DNA of 64,000 bases from Gammaproteobacteria bacterium (GTDB taxonomy: Bacteria; Pseudomonadota; Gammaproteobacteria; VBWC01), in NCBI GenBank assembly GCA_023266115.1, contig JAHFRU010000004.1, positions 80,001 through 144,000 on the forward strand, given 5' to 3'. The position numbers and the translations under genes were made by a program. Numbering within the stretch: position 1 is the first letter of the stretch; every line of letters starts with the position of its first letter. The notes below the pieces were generated by a model, which ran no database searches, had not been told where the DNA came from, and saw only the letters and a list, made by a program, of their open reading frames with translations. Of the stretch, positions 47,667 to 57,950 are shown one piece after another.

Positions 47667-48665
47667 TTATCGTTGCTGCTCTGGTTGCCCGTGCTGCCGT
47701 TGCGCGGGGTCCCGATAGATAGTAATGATGGTGTTGTCGTGCAAGTTCTGAATGAATGCATCCCACGTACGCTCCACCTGATCTCTCAACAACAGTTCCG
47801 TAGCGCGTTCATGTGCCCCGGAAAAATCGTTAAGCACTGACGAAATCGTCTCGTCCAGCCGCAGTATGGCGATCCCCTGAAGCAATCTGACCGGTTTCGA
47901 AACCTCGCCTGCATCCAAGCCATCCAACACCCGTTGCGCATCGGCCGCCAGCATGCCTTGGTGTACCGCGCCAAGATCGCCGCCTTGCTGCGCTGACTCG
48001 TGATCCGAATATTCACGCGCCAGCTTGCGGAAATCCGCGCCGTCACGAAGCTGCGCTACAAGCTGCTGCGCGCGCGCTGTCGCGTCCTGCCACTGCTGGT
48101 TCGTCGCCCACGGATCGACGTGCAGCAGAATCAGCGAAACACGGGCGCGCGCCGGGGTAACGAACTTGTCCTTGTGGTCGTCGTAATAACGGCGAATAGC
48201 CGCCTCATCCGGACGCGGAACGTCTTTTACACCGGCCTCTAGTTGCTCGAGCAAATCGTTTTCCTCAAGCTCGGAGCGCAATTGCCCGAGTAGTGCGTCA
48301 CGATGACTGCGCCACCCTGGCGATCGCTGGTTACGCGCATCCACCGTCGCGATCCGGCTATCGATTCTTTCTCGGCGCGGTACGTAGCCGCGGCGCTTCG
48401 CTTCCTGCAGCAACAACGTCCTGTCAATGACAGCCCGCTCTACCTCCCTGTTAAATTCCTCCACTTTCTCTGACGGCAAGCCGCCATGAAAAAAACGCTG
48501 GCGGGCAAGCGCGCGCGATACTGCTTCGTAGCGCTCCCAACCCACTTTCTCGTTGCCAACCACAGCAAACACCCCATCGCCAAGCCGCAATCCCGCTTGC
48601 CAGGCCGTTCCATCGTCAGCCAGAACCGCGGGCGACAGTGCAAAAACAAGCAGTAACCGCCACAT
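47667..48665 (-). CDS. PpiC/parvulin-type peptidyl-prolyl cis-trans isomerase, exported
   Basis: RARVSLILLHVDPWATNQQWQDATARAQQLVAQLRDGADFRKLAREYSDHESAQQGGDLGAVHQGML; signal-peptide-like N-terminus. Confidence 0.85.
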   Translation of the reverse strand: MWRLLLVFALSPAVLADDGTAWQAGLRLGDGVFAVVGNEKVGWERYEAVSRALARQRFFHGGLPSEKVEEFNREVERAVIDRTLLLQEAKRRGYVPRRERIDSRIATVDARNQRSPGWRSHRDALLGQLRSELEENDLLEQLEAGVKDVPRPDEAAIRRYYDDHKDKFVTPARARVSLILLHVDPWATNQQWQDATARAQQLVAQLRDGADFRKLAREYSDHESAQQGGDLGAVHQGMLAADAQRVLDGLDAGEVSKPVRLLQGIAILRLDETISSVLNDFSGAHERATELLLRDQVERTWDAFIQNLHDNTIITIYRDPAQRQHGQPEQQR

Positions 48666-48806
48666 ACCGCGACCGCCTCGTGGACCCGCACCAGTTTTCG
48701 TAACCGTATCCCTTTCTCCTGTGCGTCATCCGGGCACACCATCGCCGCCTTTCGGGGAATTGCATCCCCCGTTTACGGGGGGCCCCGCAAACCACACACA
48801 CTCACG

Positions 48807-49631
48807 TTATTTAGCGTGACAGGTCAGACAGACCGCACTGCCACTGGGATCAATCCGCAGAAAGGTGGGATTTTCATCCACGTGGGGATCATGGCAGGAA
48901 GCACATTCCACATACGGCTGCGGTTCACCGGCGTTGACACCCAGCGTCCCTGTTCGGGTATACAACTTGAGATCGGTTCTTTCGAAATTGGACGTACCGA
49001 TTGGCGTATTCATCCACCAGAAGCGTGTATCACCGACGAACGCCGATTGCGGCCGATTAAAATCAGGATCGCGGCCCGGGCCGGCAGGATTCGAAATGGA
49101 ATACCCGCCGCCGGCAAACTGCACGCCGATTGCGTGATCGTTCGTCAGATCCTTGCCGAGATTCGTAATAACGGTCGCGGGGCCGAGGCGCCCACCCACC
49201 GTTGCCGCCTGGCCACTCCAAACGCCATTGCTGAATGCCTGGACGTCAGCACCAGAACCTGGTTCGTTGATCAAGGAGTCCATTGCCTGGGTACCGTCAT
49301 GGCAGGACAAACAGGCAATTGAAACAGAACCAATCGGCTCTATCGAGGCATCGAGCGTTGTCGTGCCAAGTTGATCGTAGGTAGTAAAACTTCTTGGCTC
49401 AGCGAGATGCCGATTCCACAGCGGTACCGCCGCGGTCGCGTCGGCACCGTGCGGCGTATGGCAGAACACGCAGACTTCTGGCGTGCCACTGAAGTTGCTG
49501 GCCGCATTGACTCCGCCCATTCCGAGATTATGCTTTGTGTTTGCAATACCGGCCGTTGCGGTACCGCTCAACCCAAGCAAGGTTACCACCAAGAGCGTTG
49601 ACCAATACGGGTGTAGTCTTCCCGGTTTCAT
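48807..49631 (-). CDS. Tetraheme c-type cytochrome (doubled-CXXCH family)
   Basis: CVFCH, CLSCH, CASCH, CLTCH; FCHTPHG, PLWNR, DLTNDHAI motifs shared with the undecaheme protein N-terminus. Confidence 0.87.
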   Translation of the reverse strand: MKPGRLHPYWSTLLVVTLLGLSGTATAGIANTKHNLGMGGVNAASNFSGTPEVCVFCHTPHGADATAAVPLWNRHLAEPRSFTTYDQLGTTTLDASIEPIGSVSIACLSCHDGTQAMDSLINEPGSGADVQAFSNGVWSGQAATVGGRLGPATVITNLGKDLTNDHAIGVQFAGGGYSISNPAGPGRDPDFNRPQSAFVGDTRFWWMNTPIGTSNFERTDLKLYTRTGTLGVNAGEPQPYVECASCHDPHVDENPTFLRIDPSGSAVCLTCHAK

Positions 49632-49996
49632 TCTTACCCCCTATCCCCGCACGTTTTGTATCACAGTTTGCGAAAAACTGTCAATGAAAACCGTAAGTTA
49701 GAGTAAAATATTCCGACAGTCGCGGCGCGATGTCACTCGTTGCTCATCGGCCGCCGCGAACGATTTTTCAACGTAAAACACCAAGTTAGTCGCGGTTCAG
49801 TCCTGCCGGCCAGGCCGTCGGCCGCGGACACGGCGGATCACCAACAACCGACCTCGATGCTCCGTATAGCGAGCCCTCCCGCAACCGGATGCGCCGACTG
49901 TGACAACTCATGGGCGAATTCGCGCGTTTCCCGCGGACCGCGGTGTCGTTTATACCGGGGGCGATGCATTTGCACAATAGCTCAGAATACACAAAC

Positions 49997-50029
49997 AAAA
50001 AAGCCGGGCTTTATCGGCCCGGCTTTTTT
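49997..50029 (-). terminator. Rho-independent terminator downstream of the 50051-51106 gene (potentially bidirectional)
   Basis: AAAAAAGCCGGGC-TTTATCG-GCCCGGCTTTTTT. Confidence 0.85.
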
Positions 50030-50050
50030 GCGAAGAAGAACTAGCTCTTC

Positions 50051-51106
50051 TTAACCACCCACAACTGCAATGAACTCCAGCACAATGCTGTTTTCCGATA
50101 CTTCAGCAACACCGGACTCGCCGTTGTCTAGCTTGCGGTACTCAAGATTTGTGGTCAGCTTGTCGGTCGGCTTCCAGATGCCCACCAACGTCATGGTCTT
50201 ATCATTACTGTTGGTGGTAGCTTCGAAGTTGACGATGTCAAAACGACCGGTCACGCCCCAACCATTGCCAAAGTCATAGTTACCGAGCAGTGCGTAAGCG
50301 CTGTCGACTATCTTGCCCGCCGAGAAGATTTCGCCAGCGACGGTCAAACCACCGGTTTTCCAGACAGCGTTCAGGTCGATCAGATTCTCCATCGAAGCGG
50401 GGTTTCCGGCTTTGTTGCTTTCCTGAGTCAACACGCCCAATTCCAGCGCTAAGCCGTCCATTACCTCGCCATCGACCGCGAACAGTAATGAATTGGCTTC
50501 GTTGTTACCTCTGATTTCGTTCAACAGGCCGACCTGGATATTGGCAGGACCCACGCCAAACGCCAGCTCCGCGCCGCTAACGTTGTTGCCGGAATGAATC
50601 GATGTCTGACCGGCCAGTATGTTATAGATCTGGCCATGCGACACCGACCAGATGTTCGGGGCGTCTTCCGCTTCCAGACCAACCGGGTTATTGAATAAAC
50701 CGCTCTTCAGCGCCAAACCATCATAGATATTCCAGCTGAAAAACGCCTGTTCCAGGCTGGCACTGTTACCCGTGCCATTGTCCAACATCAGATCGACATC
50801 CATGCGGACGCTCAAATCGCCTTCAGCCGCCATCAAATCGACTTCGCCAGAGGTATTGAACTTATGCACGGTCGAGTTTGCAGCACTGCCATCTACATCC
50901 GTCGCAGTGGCGCTACAGGCAGCCATCGAACTGTTCGGGCCAGCGAATGAAAGACCGGTTACGCTACCATTCGGGTTATCACAGGTATCGTTCGCAATGT
51001 CGAACGTTACATCGGCAAAACCGCTGGCAGAAAAGTCCACGGCCTGAGCCGACAACGGTGCGGCAAACACGCTGGCTACTGCCATGGCAATAAGTTTCTT
51101 GTTCAT
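50051..51106 (-). CDS. Outer-membrane porin-like beta-barrel protein
   Basis: MNKKLIAMAVASVFAAPLSAQA signal peptide; FSASGFADVTFDIA; SWNIYDGLALKSGLFNNPVGLE. Confidence 0.75.
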   Translation of the reverse strand: MNKKLIAMAVASVFAAPLSAQAVDFSASGFADVTFDIANDTCDNPNGSVTGLSFAGPNSSMAACSATATDVDGSAANSTVHKFNTSGEVDLMAAEGDLSVRMDVDLMLDNGTGNSASLEQAFFSWNIYDGLALKSGLFNNPVGLEAEDAPNIWSVSHGQIYNILAGQTSIHSGNNVSGAELAFGVGPANIQVGLLNEIRGNNEANSLLFAVDGEVMDGLALELGVLTQESNKAGNPASMENLIDLNAVWKTGGLTVAGEIFSAGKIVDSAYALLGNYDFGNGWGVTGRFDIVNFEATTNSNDKTMTLVGIWKPTDKLTTNLEYRKLDNGESGVAEVSENSIVLEFIAVVGG

Positions 51107-51297
51107 GAGATGCGCTCTCCCCAATTGATTAATCAAGTCAAGGTTTTCCTTGAGCTGACCAATTTAGCAACTTTATTCCGAAATGCAACAGATATTTATC
51201 GAAAAAGCGACAAAGGAGGTAAATCGTTGCTTATATACAACACTGGAGCGCTATTGGGTGTGAAGCGGGCGAACACAAAAGATGGCGGGAAACGAGA

Positions 51298-51371
51298 TGG
51301 CTGGGGGACTAGGATTCGAACCTAGGTAAACGGAGTCAGAGTCCGTTGTCCTACCACTAGACGATCCCCCA
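51298..51371 (-). tRNA. tRNA-Gln (anticodon CTG), CCA encoded
   Basis: Minus strand TGGGGGATCGTCTAGTGGTAGGACAACGGACTCTGACTCCGTTTACCTAGGTTCGAATCCTAGTCCCCCAGCCA; acceptor TGGGGGA/TCCCCCA, anticodon loop CTCTGAC. Confidence 0.95.
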
Positions 51372-51491
51372 GTAGGAGCGCTTCTGAAGCACTACGATAC
51401 AAGCAATAGTACACCGGGGAAAGTGAGTGCGACGGTCCGACGATACGAAAGCCTACCCGGGCCGAAACCAGATCCGGCCCGGAGCGATAAC

Positions 51492-51893
51492 CTAGCGCTT
51501 CGAGTACTGAGGACGTTTACGGGCCTTGCGCAGACCGACCTTCTTGCGCTCGACTTCCCGCGCATCGCGCGTCACAAAACCCATCTTACGCAGCGGCGAC
51601 CGTAATGCCTCGTCATGTTCGATCAGCGCACGGCATATCCCGTGGCGTATGGCTCCGGCCTGTCCGCTTCCGCCGCCACCTTTCACCGTAACCTGGATAT
51701 CAAAATTACTTTCCATATTAACGGTCTGCAACGGCTGCCGGACGATCATACGCGCCGTCTCGCGCCCGAAATAGCTGTCCAGCGGCCGCTTGTTGACGGT
51801 GATCTGGCCCTTGCCAGGACGCAGAAAAACCCGCGCAGTGGACGTTTTGCGTCGACCTGTACTGTAATGGTGCTGCTGCTGTGCCATCGGCAT
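51492..51893 (-). CDS. rpsI: 30S ribosomal protein S9
   Basis: [26 protein letters not shown]-terminal [12 protein letters not shown]. Confidence 0.96.
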   Translation of the reverse strand: MPMAQQQHHYSTGRRKTSTARVFLRPGKGQITVNKRPLDSYFGRETARMIVRQPLQTVNMESNFDIQVTVKGGGGSGQAGAIRHGICRALIEHDEALRSPLRKMGFVTRDAREVERKKVGLRKARKRPQYSKR

Positions 51894-51916
51894 ACCTATA
51901 TAATCCCAATCCCAGT

Positions 51917-52345
51917 TTATATATCAAGCTGCTGCGGTTGTTGCGCAGTGTGTTTGTGCTCGGGCCCCGCGTAGACCTTTAGCTTGCCGAACATCGCGCG
52001 CCCCAGCGGATTTTTTGGCAGCATGCCCTTCACCGCCTTTTCAATAAGGCGCTCCGGCGCCTTTTCACGCAATTTCTCAAACGTGATTGTCTTCAGATTA
52101 CCAACGTACCCGGTGTGGCGGTGATAAAGCTTGTCAGTCGCTTTGTTCCCGGTCACCCGGACCTTGTCAGCGTTGACAACGATGATGTAATCACCGGTAT
52201 CCACATGCGGGGTATACACGGCCTTGTGTTTACCGCGCAGACGCCTCGCGATCTCGGTGGCGAGACGACCCAATGTCTTGCCTGCCGCGTCCACGACGTA
52301 CCACTCCCGTTGCACCGTTTCCGGCTTTGCGCTGAAAGTTTTCAT
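51917..52345 (-). CDS. rplM: 50S ribosomal protein L13
   Basis: [54 protein letters not shown]. Confidence 0.96.
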   Translation of the reverse strand: MKTFSAKPETVQREWYVVDAAGKTLGRLATEIARRLRGKHKAVYTPHVDTGDYIIVVNADKVRVTGNKATDKLYHRHTGYVGNLKTITFEKLREKAPERLIEKAVKGMLPKNPLGRAMFGKLKVYAGPEHKHTAQQPQQLDI

Positions 52346-52484
52346 TTACGGAAACAACTCCATCGAAGCTCTTCGAAAGGGCGGGAATGGTACAAGAACC
52401 CGTCCCAAAGTACAAGCAAGAGTTCGCCGGGCGCTGGCCCCATGTCACTCCGCCAGCGTGGTCCAATAGCCCGGCGCTACTACT

Positions 52485-53531
52485 CTAGCGCTCCACCGGG
52501 ATAACGACCCCGTTGGGTGTAGCAGGCAGCTGCGGAAACATCTGTAGCGGGAGCTCGCCCGTGAGGCTGTTGAGAAACGCCACAATGGCGTCTACCTGCC
52601 CGCCGTTAAGGTCAATATTCACCTGCGTCTTTGCCATCACCCGAACCGCCTCATCCAGGGTCGCAACCGACCCGTTATGAAAATATGGCGCCGTCAACGC
52701 GACGTTCCGCCAGGTGGGCACGCGCCACATGTTCTTGTCCTCGTCCTGTTTGGTAACCTCGTAGCGGCCCAGATCCTGGGTGAGCCGATACTGGCTATCA
52801 TAGGTTGAGCCCGGGAAAACCGGGAATTTTTGAAAAAAACTCATGCCCATCGGCATGGATGCGGGTCCGGCGAAATTCGGACCGTTATGGCAACCCGTGC
52901 AGCCAACATCCTGGACCAGTTGCATGCCCAGCTTTGCTTTCTCGGATAAGCCGCCCTCTTCGCCACGCAAATACCGGTCAAACGGGCTATTCGGGGTCAC
53001 CAATGTACGCTCGTAGGCAGCGATGGCCTTGGCGACGTTGTCATAGGTCAGGGGGGTATTTCCGCCGAACACCGCGAGGAACTGGTCGCGATAACCCGGA
53101 ATCCGGTTCAGCCGGTCCAGCACGGCCTGCGCGTTCGGCATACCCATCTCGATCGGGTTAAGGATCGGGCCCTTGGCCTGATCTTCCAGTGTCGCGGCGC
53201 GGCCATCCCAGAACTGCGCGGTCAAAAACGCGGCGTTCCACACCGTTGGCGCCGAACGGCCGCCTTTCAGGCCGCTGACACCGATGGAAACCGAGCGATT
53301 GTCGGTGCCGCTCGCCATCACGTTGTGGCAGGAGTTGCACGACACCGTACCATCGATCGACAGCCGCGGATCAAAAAACAGCTGTTTGCCCAACTCCACC
53401 TTGGCGGCACTCATCGGATTATCCGATGGAATCGGCGGCAGCGCCGGCAGTGCTTCCATCGCGCTGGCCAGCGCCGGCAACCACGCCATTGCGCCAATAG
53501 CGATAATCGCTGCTCGCTTCATAGCGTTCAT
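52485..53531 (-). CDS. Diheme cytochrome c peroxidase (CcpA/MauG family)
   Basis: CNSCHNVMASGTDNRSVSIGVSG; CTGCHNGPNFAG; ELGKQLFFDPRLS. Confidence 0.92.
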   Translation of the reverse strand: MNAMKRAAIIAIGAMAWLPALASAMEALPALPPIPSDNPMSAAKVELGKQLFFDPRLSIDGTVSCNSCHNVMASGTDNRSVSIGVSGLKGGRSAPTVWNAAFLTAQFWDGRAATLEDQAKGPILNPIEMGMPNAQAVLDRLNRIPGYRDQFLAVFGGNTPLTYDNVAKAIAAYERTLVTPNSPFDRYLRGEEGGLSEKAKLGMQLVQDVGCTGCHNGPNFAGPASMPMGMSFFQKFPVFPGSTYDSQYRLTQDLGRYEVTKQDEDKNMWRVPTWRNVALTAPYFHNGSVATLDEAVRVMAKTQVNIDLNGGQVDAIVAFLNSLTGELPLQMFPQLPATPNGVVIPVER

Positions 53532-53636
53532 CAGAAACTCCTTTTTATTCTGTTGGATATATTCATCCCGGCGACTTTCCGGAATTCCATACCGACCGCC
53601 CGCGCCGGTGGCGCGGCAGTAGATATCTGCGAAGAC

Positions 53637-53945
53637 TCAGATTTTCAAGCGCTGTACGACCCGTCCGTTACAGAGGTGCTCGTCGATTATCTCATCGAGA
53701 TCGTCCCGGTCGACGTAGGTATACCAGACCGCCTCGGGGTAGACAACCAGCACTGGCCCCGCGCTGCAACGGTCCAGACACCCGGCGGTATTCACGCGCA
53801 CACCGCCCTTGCCGGCGATACCCATCTCCTTGGAGCGCACCTTCGCATAGTCGCGCATCGACTGCGCATCAAAGTTCTGGCAACAGGCGCTGCCATCGTC
53901 ACTCTGATTCACACAAAAAAACACGTGGTGGCGATAATACGACAT
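53637..53945 (-). CDS. (2Fe-2S) thioredoxin-like ferredoxin
   Basis: HHVFFCVNQSDDGSACC ... VNTAGCLDRCSAGPVLVVYPEAVWY. Confidence 0.88.
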   Translation of the reverse strand: MSYYRHHVFFCVNQSDDGSACCQNFDAQSMRDYAKVRSKEMGIAGKGGVRVNTAGCLDRCSAGPVLVVYPEAVWYTYVDRDDLDEIIDEHLCNGRVVQRLKI

Positions 53946-53989
53946 AAACCTCTATTCCGTAGAATAATTCAGCGACGCATTAGAGTATC

Positions 53990-55300
53990 ATGAACGATCT
54001 CCGTGAACCGTGTTTGCGCCCTAGTCCGTTGTCATTACGTTCCGCCGTAGATCCTGATATGCGAGTCGACCACAAGGCCAAGCTGGTTTCAGACGCCGAC
54101 CGCTGCGTGATGTGCGGCCTGTGCTCACCAAGCTGTCCAACCTACCTGAAGACCAGAAACGAGGCGGAATCGCCACGCGGCCGTGTAGCGTTGATCAACG
54201 CCTTCGCCAGCGGACAACTGGCGGTCACCGCACGCTTGCTGGCGCACGTCGAAAGCTGCCTGCTTTGCCGCGCATGCGAGGCGATATGCCCGTCGGGCGT
54301 CGAGGTCACAGCGCTGATTGATCGTGCGCGTGCCGAGGTGGCGACTGACCGGCATCGGTCTCAACGCCAGCGCGTGTTCGATCTCGTTTTAAACAATCCG
54401 CGATGGCTGCGCCTGTCGGGCAGGGCCTTACGCTGGGGCGAGCGCAGCGGTTTGCGGGCGTTCGCGAGATACTCTGGTGCGATGAAGGCGACCGGACTGA
54501 ATACTGTCGATGACCGGTTACCGGAAATCCCGGCCCAACTACGATTGCGTCGCTACTACCCCGCCGCCGGCGAGCCACGCGGCGATGTCGCGATGTTTCG
54601 CGGCTGCGCCACCGCCGTGCTCGATATGGCAACGCTGTTAGACGCGACCCACGTATTGAACCGCCTCGGTATCAATGTGCACGTCCCGCCGGATCAGGTC
54701 TGTTGCGGCGCATTGCATCACCACGACGGCGCACCGGAGGTCGCGGAATCCATGGCCAAAAAAAACGTGCGGGCGTTTGACCAACAGAACGTCGACGCGA
54801 TAGTGAGCGTCGCCAGCGGTTGCACTGCCATGCTCGCTGATTACGAAACCCTCTGGCACGGCGTTGCAGGCACGCCGGCTTTTGCCAGCAAGGTGACTGA
54901 TATTAACCGGTTTCTAATACAAACTTCCTGGCCGGCCGGTACGGTGGTTGCACCTCTGCGAAAACGTGTCGCCGTACACCTGCCGTGCAGCCAGGCGTTC
55001 GGGCTGAGTGACGCAACCTCGACCGCCGAGTTATTGAGGAAGATTCCTGACGTCGACCTTGTCGCGCTGCCCGGTAACAAGATTTGTTGCGGCGCCGCCG
55101 GCAGCCATATGTTGACGCACAGCGACATGGCCGATGCGCTGCTGGCCGACAAACTGGCCGAACTGAAAAAAATCGCACCGGACATCCTGGTGACGTCCAA
55201 TATCGGTTGCGCGTTGCACTTCCGCCACGGCTTGAAAAACGCCGGCCTCGACGTTGAGGTCCTGCACCCGGTCGCACTGCTCCGCCGCCAGATGACCTGA
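53990..55300 (+). CDS. 4Fe-4S (Fe-S)-binding protein, GlcF/heterodisulfide-reductase-like
   Basis: CVMCGLCSPSCPTY; CLLCRACEAICPSGV; two CCG-domain motifs (VCCGALHHHDG, KICCGAAGSH). Confidence 0.88.
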   Translation: MNDLREPCLRPSPLSLRSAVDPDMRVDHKAKLVSDADRCVMCGLCSPSCPTYLKTRNEAESPRGRVALINAFASGQLAVTARLLAHVESCLLCRACEAICPSGVEVTALIDRARAEVATDRHRSQRQRVFDLVLNNPRWLRLSGRALRWGERSGLRAFARYSGAMKATGLNTVDDRLPEIPAQLRLRRYYPAAGEPRGDVAMFRGCATAVLDMATLLDATHVLNRLGINVHVPPDQVCCGALHHHDGAPEVAESMAKKNVRAFDQQNVDAIVSVASGCTAMLADYETLWHGVAGTPAFASKVTDINRFLIQTSWPAGTVVAPLRKRVAVHLPCSQAFGLSDATSTAELLRKIPDVDLVALPGNKICCGAAGSHMLTHSDMADALLADKLAELKKIAPDILVTSNIGCALHFRHGLKNAGLDVEVLHPVALLRRQMT

Positions 55301-55350
55301 ACGCCAGCGGATCAGTCGCGGGCAGCACCGTTTTAAGGTAACCTGGACCC

Positions 55351-55995
55351 ATGGATACCCGCCGACAGACAGTCGCCGACCATATTATTGCCAACCTGGA
55401 TCAGGCTGCACGTACGGTGTTCGGCCGACCAACGCCCACCGAGCGGGCGAACCCCGGCGGATCGGTCGCAGAAAACCGGTTGAGCGACCGGGAACGGCTC
55501 GAGTCCGCTCGCTTAATGCGCGTCAACCACGCCGGTGAAGTGGCCGCGCAGGCCCTTTATCAGGGACAGGCGTTGACTGCAAAGCTGCCCGGCGTGCGCG
55601 CCCGCATGGAACGCGCAGCGCTTGAGGAAAACGATCATTTGCTCTGGTGCGAGCAACGGCTCGACGAACTGGGCAGCCACACCAGTTACCTGAATCCGCT
55701 GTGGCACGCGGGATCGCTGCTGATCGGCGCCTGCGCCGGCCTGGCGGGTGATAAGTGGAGCCTCGGCTTCGTCGCGGAGACCGAACACCAGGTGGTCGCC
55801 CACCTGCAAAATCACCTGTCGAGCCTGCCGCAGAGCGACCTCAAAAGCCGCGCGATTCTGGAGCAGATGGCTGAAGATGAGGGCCGCCATGCAACCGTGG
55901 CGGTGCAAGCGGGCGGCGCCAACCTGCCCGCGCCGGTGAAAACCGCGATGTCATTAATATCCAGCATCATGACGCGCACCGCCTACCGCCTCTAG
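55351..55995 (+). CDS. coq7: Demethoxyubiquinone hydroxylase Coq7
   Basis: [51 protein letters not shown]. Confidence 0.92.
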   Translation: MDTRRQTVADHIIANLDQAARTVFGRPTPTERANPGGSVAENRLSDRERLESARLMRVNHAGEVAAQALYQGQALTAKLPGVRARMERAALEENDHLLWCEQRLDELGSHTSYLNPLWHAGSLLIGACAGLAGDKWSLGFVAETEHQVVAHLQNHLSSLPQSDLKSRAILEQMAEDEGRHATVAVQAGGANLPAPVKTAMSLISSIMTRTAYRL

Positions 55996-56028
55996 TTAGC
56001 CAGAGAATTCTCCAGGGGCGCAGGCGGA

Positions 56029-56865
56029 CTAACGAGTGACGTTTCTGCCGTAGAATATTTCGGCCATTTCCCGCTGCAAACGATCTTCTATCACCTTCTT
56101 TTCCTGGGCGGTGAGATCCTTGGCGTCGGACCCGAACAGGTAGTTGTTCAGATCGAAGTCTTTCAGAATCATCTTCGTGTGAAAGATATTCTCCTGATAG
56201 ACATTCACATCCACCATCTGATACCGGTTTCTCGTATCGCGCGACAGAAAATTCTGGATCGAATCGATCTTGTGATCGATGTAATGCTTGCTTCCCTTGA
56301 CGTCGCGCGTAAAGCCGCGCACACGATAATCCATGATCACGATATCCGATTCGAAACTGTGAATCAGGTAATTCAACGCCTTGAGCGGTGAAACGCGACC
56401 ACAGGTTGACACGTCGATATCGGCGCGGAACGTGCTGATATCGGTATCGGGATGACTTTCCGGATAGGTATGTACCGTCAAGTGACTCTTATCCAGATGC
56501 GCAACAACGGCGTCCGGTAGTGGGCCGGGCTCTTCCACATCCGAAACCTGCATCGTCGACGACTGCGTGTGCAACTGTTCCTCGGCGATCAGCATCGTCA
56601 CGCTGGCGCCCTGCGGATCGTAATCCTGATGCGCGATATTCAATATCGTCGCGCCGATGATGTTCGAGACGTCCGTGAGGATGTTCTTCAACCGCTCGGC
56701 GTTATAGGCGGTATTAATGTACTCGATATATTCACGGCGCTGCGCCGGCGACTTCGCATAGCAGACATCGTAAATATTAAAACTGAGCGACTTCGTCAGG
56801 TTGTTAAAACCATGCAACTTCAACTTCTTCAGTGGTTTCACGATCATGCGCAACGGCCCCAGCAA
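56029..56865 (-). CDS. speD: S-adenosylmethionine decarboxylase proenzyme
   Basis: [50 protein letters not shown]. Confidence 0.92.
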   Translation of the reverse strand: MLGPLRMIVKPLKKLKLHGFNNLTKSLSFNIYDVCYAKSPAQRREYIEYINTAYNAERLKNILTDVSNIIGATILNIAHQDYDPQGASVTMLIAEEQLHTQSSTMQVSDVEEPGPLPDAVVAHLDKSHLTVHTYPESHPDTDISTFRADIDVSTCGRVSPLKALNYLIHSFESDIVIMDYRVRGFTRDVKGSKHYIDHKIDSIQNFLSRDTRNRYQMVDVNVYQENIFHTKMILKDFDLNNYLFGSDAKDLTAQEKKVIEDRLQREMAEIFYGRNVTR

Positions 56866-56983
56866 AAAACGAAAACCCGTACGGTCACCTTCCGCCTCCC
56901 GGCAGACCGCGTATTATTTCGCAAGCGTACCCGCTTCGCAAACCGTTCAATGACAAACGCCGCAGGAACGGTGGCTTTTTGGC

Positions 56984-57379
56984 CTATTTCCCGGCGATGG
57001 GCGGGTGGTGGATGAACTGCACCGAAATACCCGAGGGATCTTCGCAATAAAAGCTGCGGGCGCCATCGCGATGCGTACGCGGCGCCGTCTTCATGACGGC
57101 GCCATTGACCTTGAGATGGTCGTACCAGAGATCCACGTCGGTGGCGTGATTGAGCAGGAAGCCAATATGATCAAGGCGCTGGGGGCCATCGGGCGCGTGG
57201 CGGCTGTGGTGCAGCGCCAGATTATCGTTGCCGCTGGTCAGATAGACGTTGGCAGAATCCGGTCGCCACTCAACAGTCATGCCGACCAGATCGACATAAA
57301 AACGCTCGCTGGCCTCCAGATCGGCGACAAACAGCGCCACGTGGCACATGCCGGCGGTCGGGGGCGGTCGTTGTGCCAT
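56984..57379 (-). CDS. VOC/glyoxalase family protein
   Basis: HVALFVADLEASERFYVDLVGMTVEW; RSFYCEDPSGISVQFIHHP. Confidence 0.85.
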   Translation of the reverse strand: MAQRPPPTAGMCHVALFVADLEASERFYVDLVGMTVEWRPDSANVYLTSGNDNLALHHSRHAPDGPQRLDHIGFLLNHATDVDLWYDHLKVNGAVMKTAPRTHRDGARSFYCEDPSGISVQFIHHPPIAGK

Positions 57380-57382
57380 CGG

Positions 57383-57820
57383 TTACGGCCCGTTTCCCTG
57401 ACTGCCTGCCTCGACGATCTCGTAGCTGTGCGAGATGTCGACGACCTTGCCCAGCATGATCGACGCCGAACAATACTTGGTTGCGGTCAACTCGACCGCC
57501 CGGCGTACCGCTTCCTCCCTGATCCCGCGACCCGTCACGACGTAACGAACATGAATCTTGGTAAACACCTTCGGCGTCGCGCTGGCGCGCTCGCCGTCCA
57601 GTTCTACCACGCAATCCATGACATCGTGTCTGCCCTTGCGAAGGATGTGCACCACATCGTACGCGGTGCAGGCGCCCATACCCATCAGCAACAATTCCAT
57701 CGGTCTGGCGCCCAGATTCCGTCCCCCACCCTCTTTCGGACCGTCAATGACAATCGCGTGTCCGCTCTCCGATTCTCCGACGAACATCGCATCCTGAACC
57801 CATTTAATATTGATTTTCAT
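57383..57820 (-). CDS. OsmC-family protein
   Basis: GGGRNLGARPMELLLMGMGACTAYDVVHILRK; start MKINIKWVQD at 57820. Confidence 0.85.
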   Translation of the reverse strand: MKINIKWVQDAMFVGESESGHAIVIDGPKEGGGRNLGARPMELLLMGMGACTAYDVVHILRKGRHDVMDCVVELDGERASATPKVFTKIHVRYVVTGRGIREEAVRRAVELTATKYCSASIMLGKVVDISHSYEIVEAGSQGNGP

Positions 57821-57950
57821 GAACTGCCTCACAAAAAAAGCTAAACAGACACCTGTTCGCGGCCGACAATATAGACACAAAATTTATGCTGGCTTGCCTT
57901 TCAGTAATCAGCATCCGAGAATGGCAGTATTATAGGTTCAGCCTACATTT

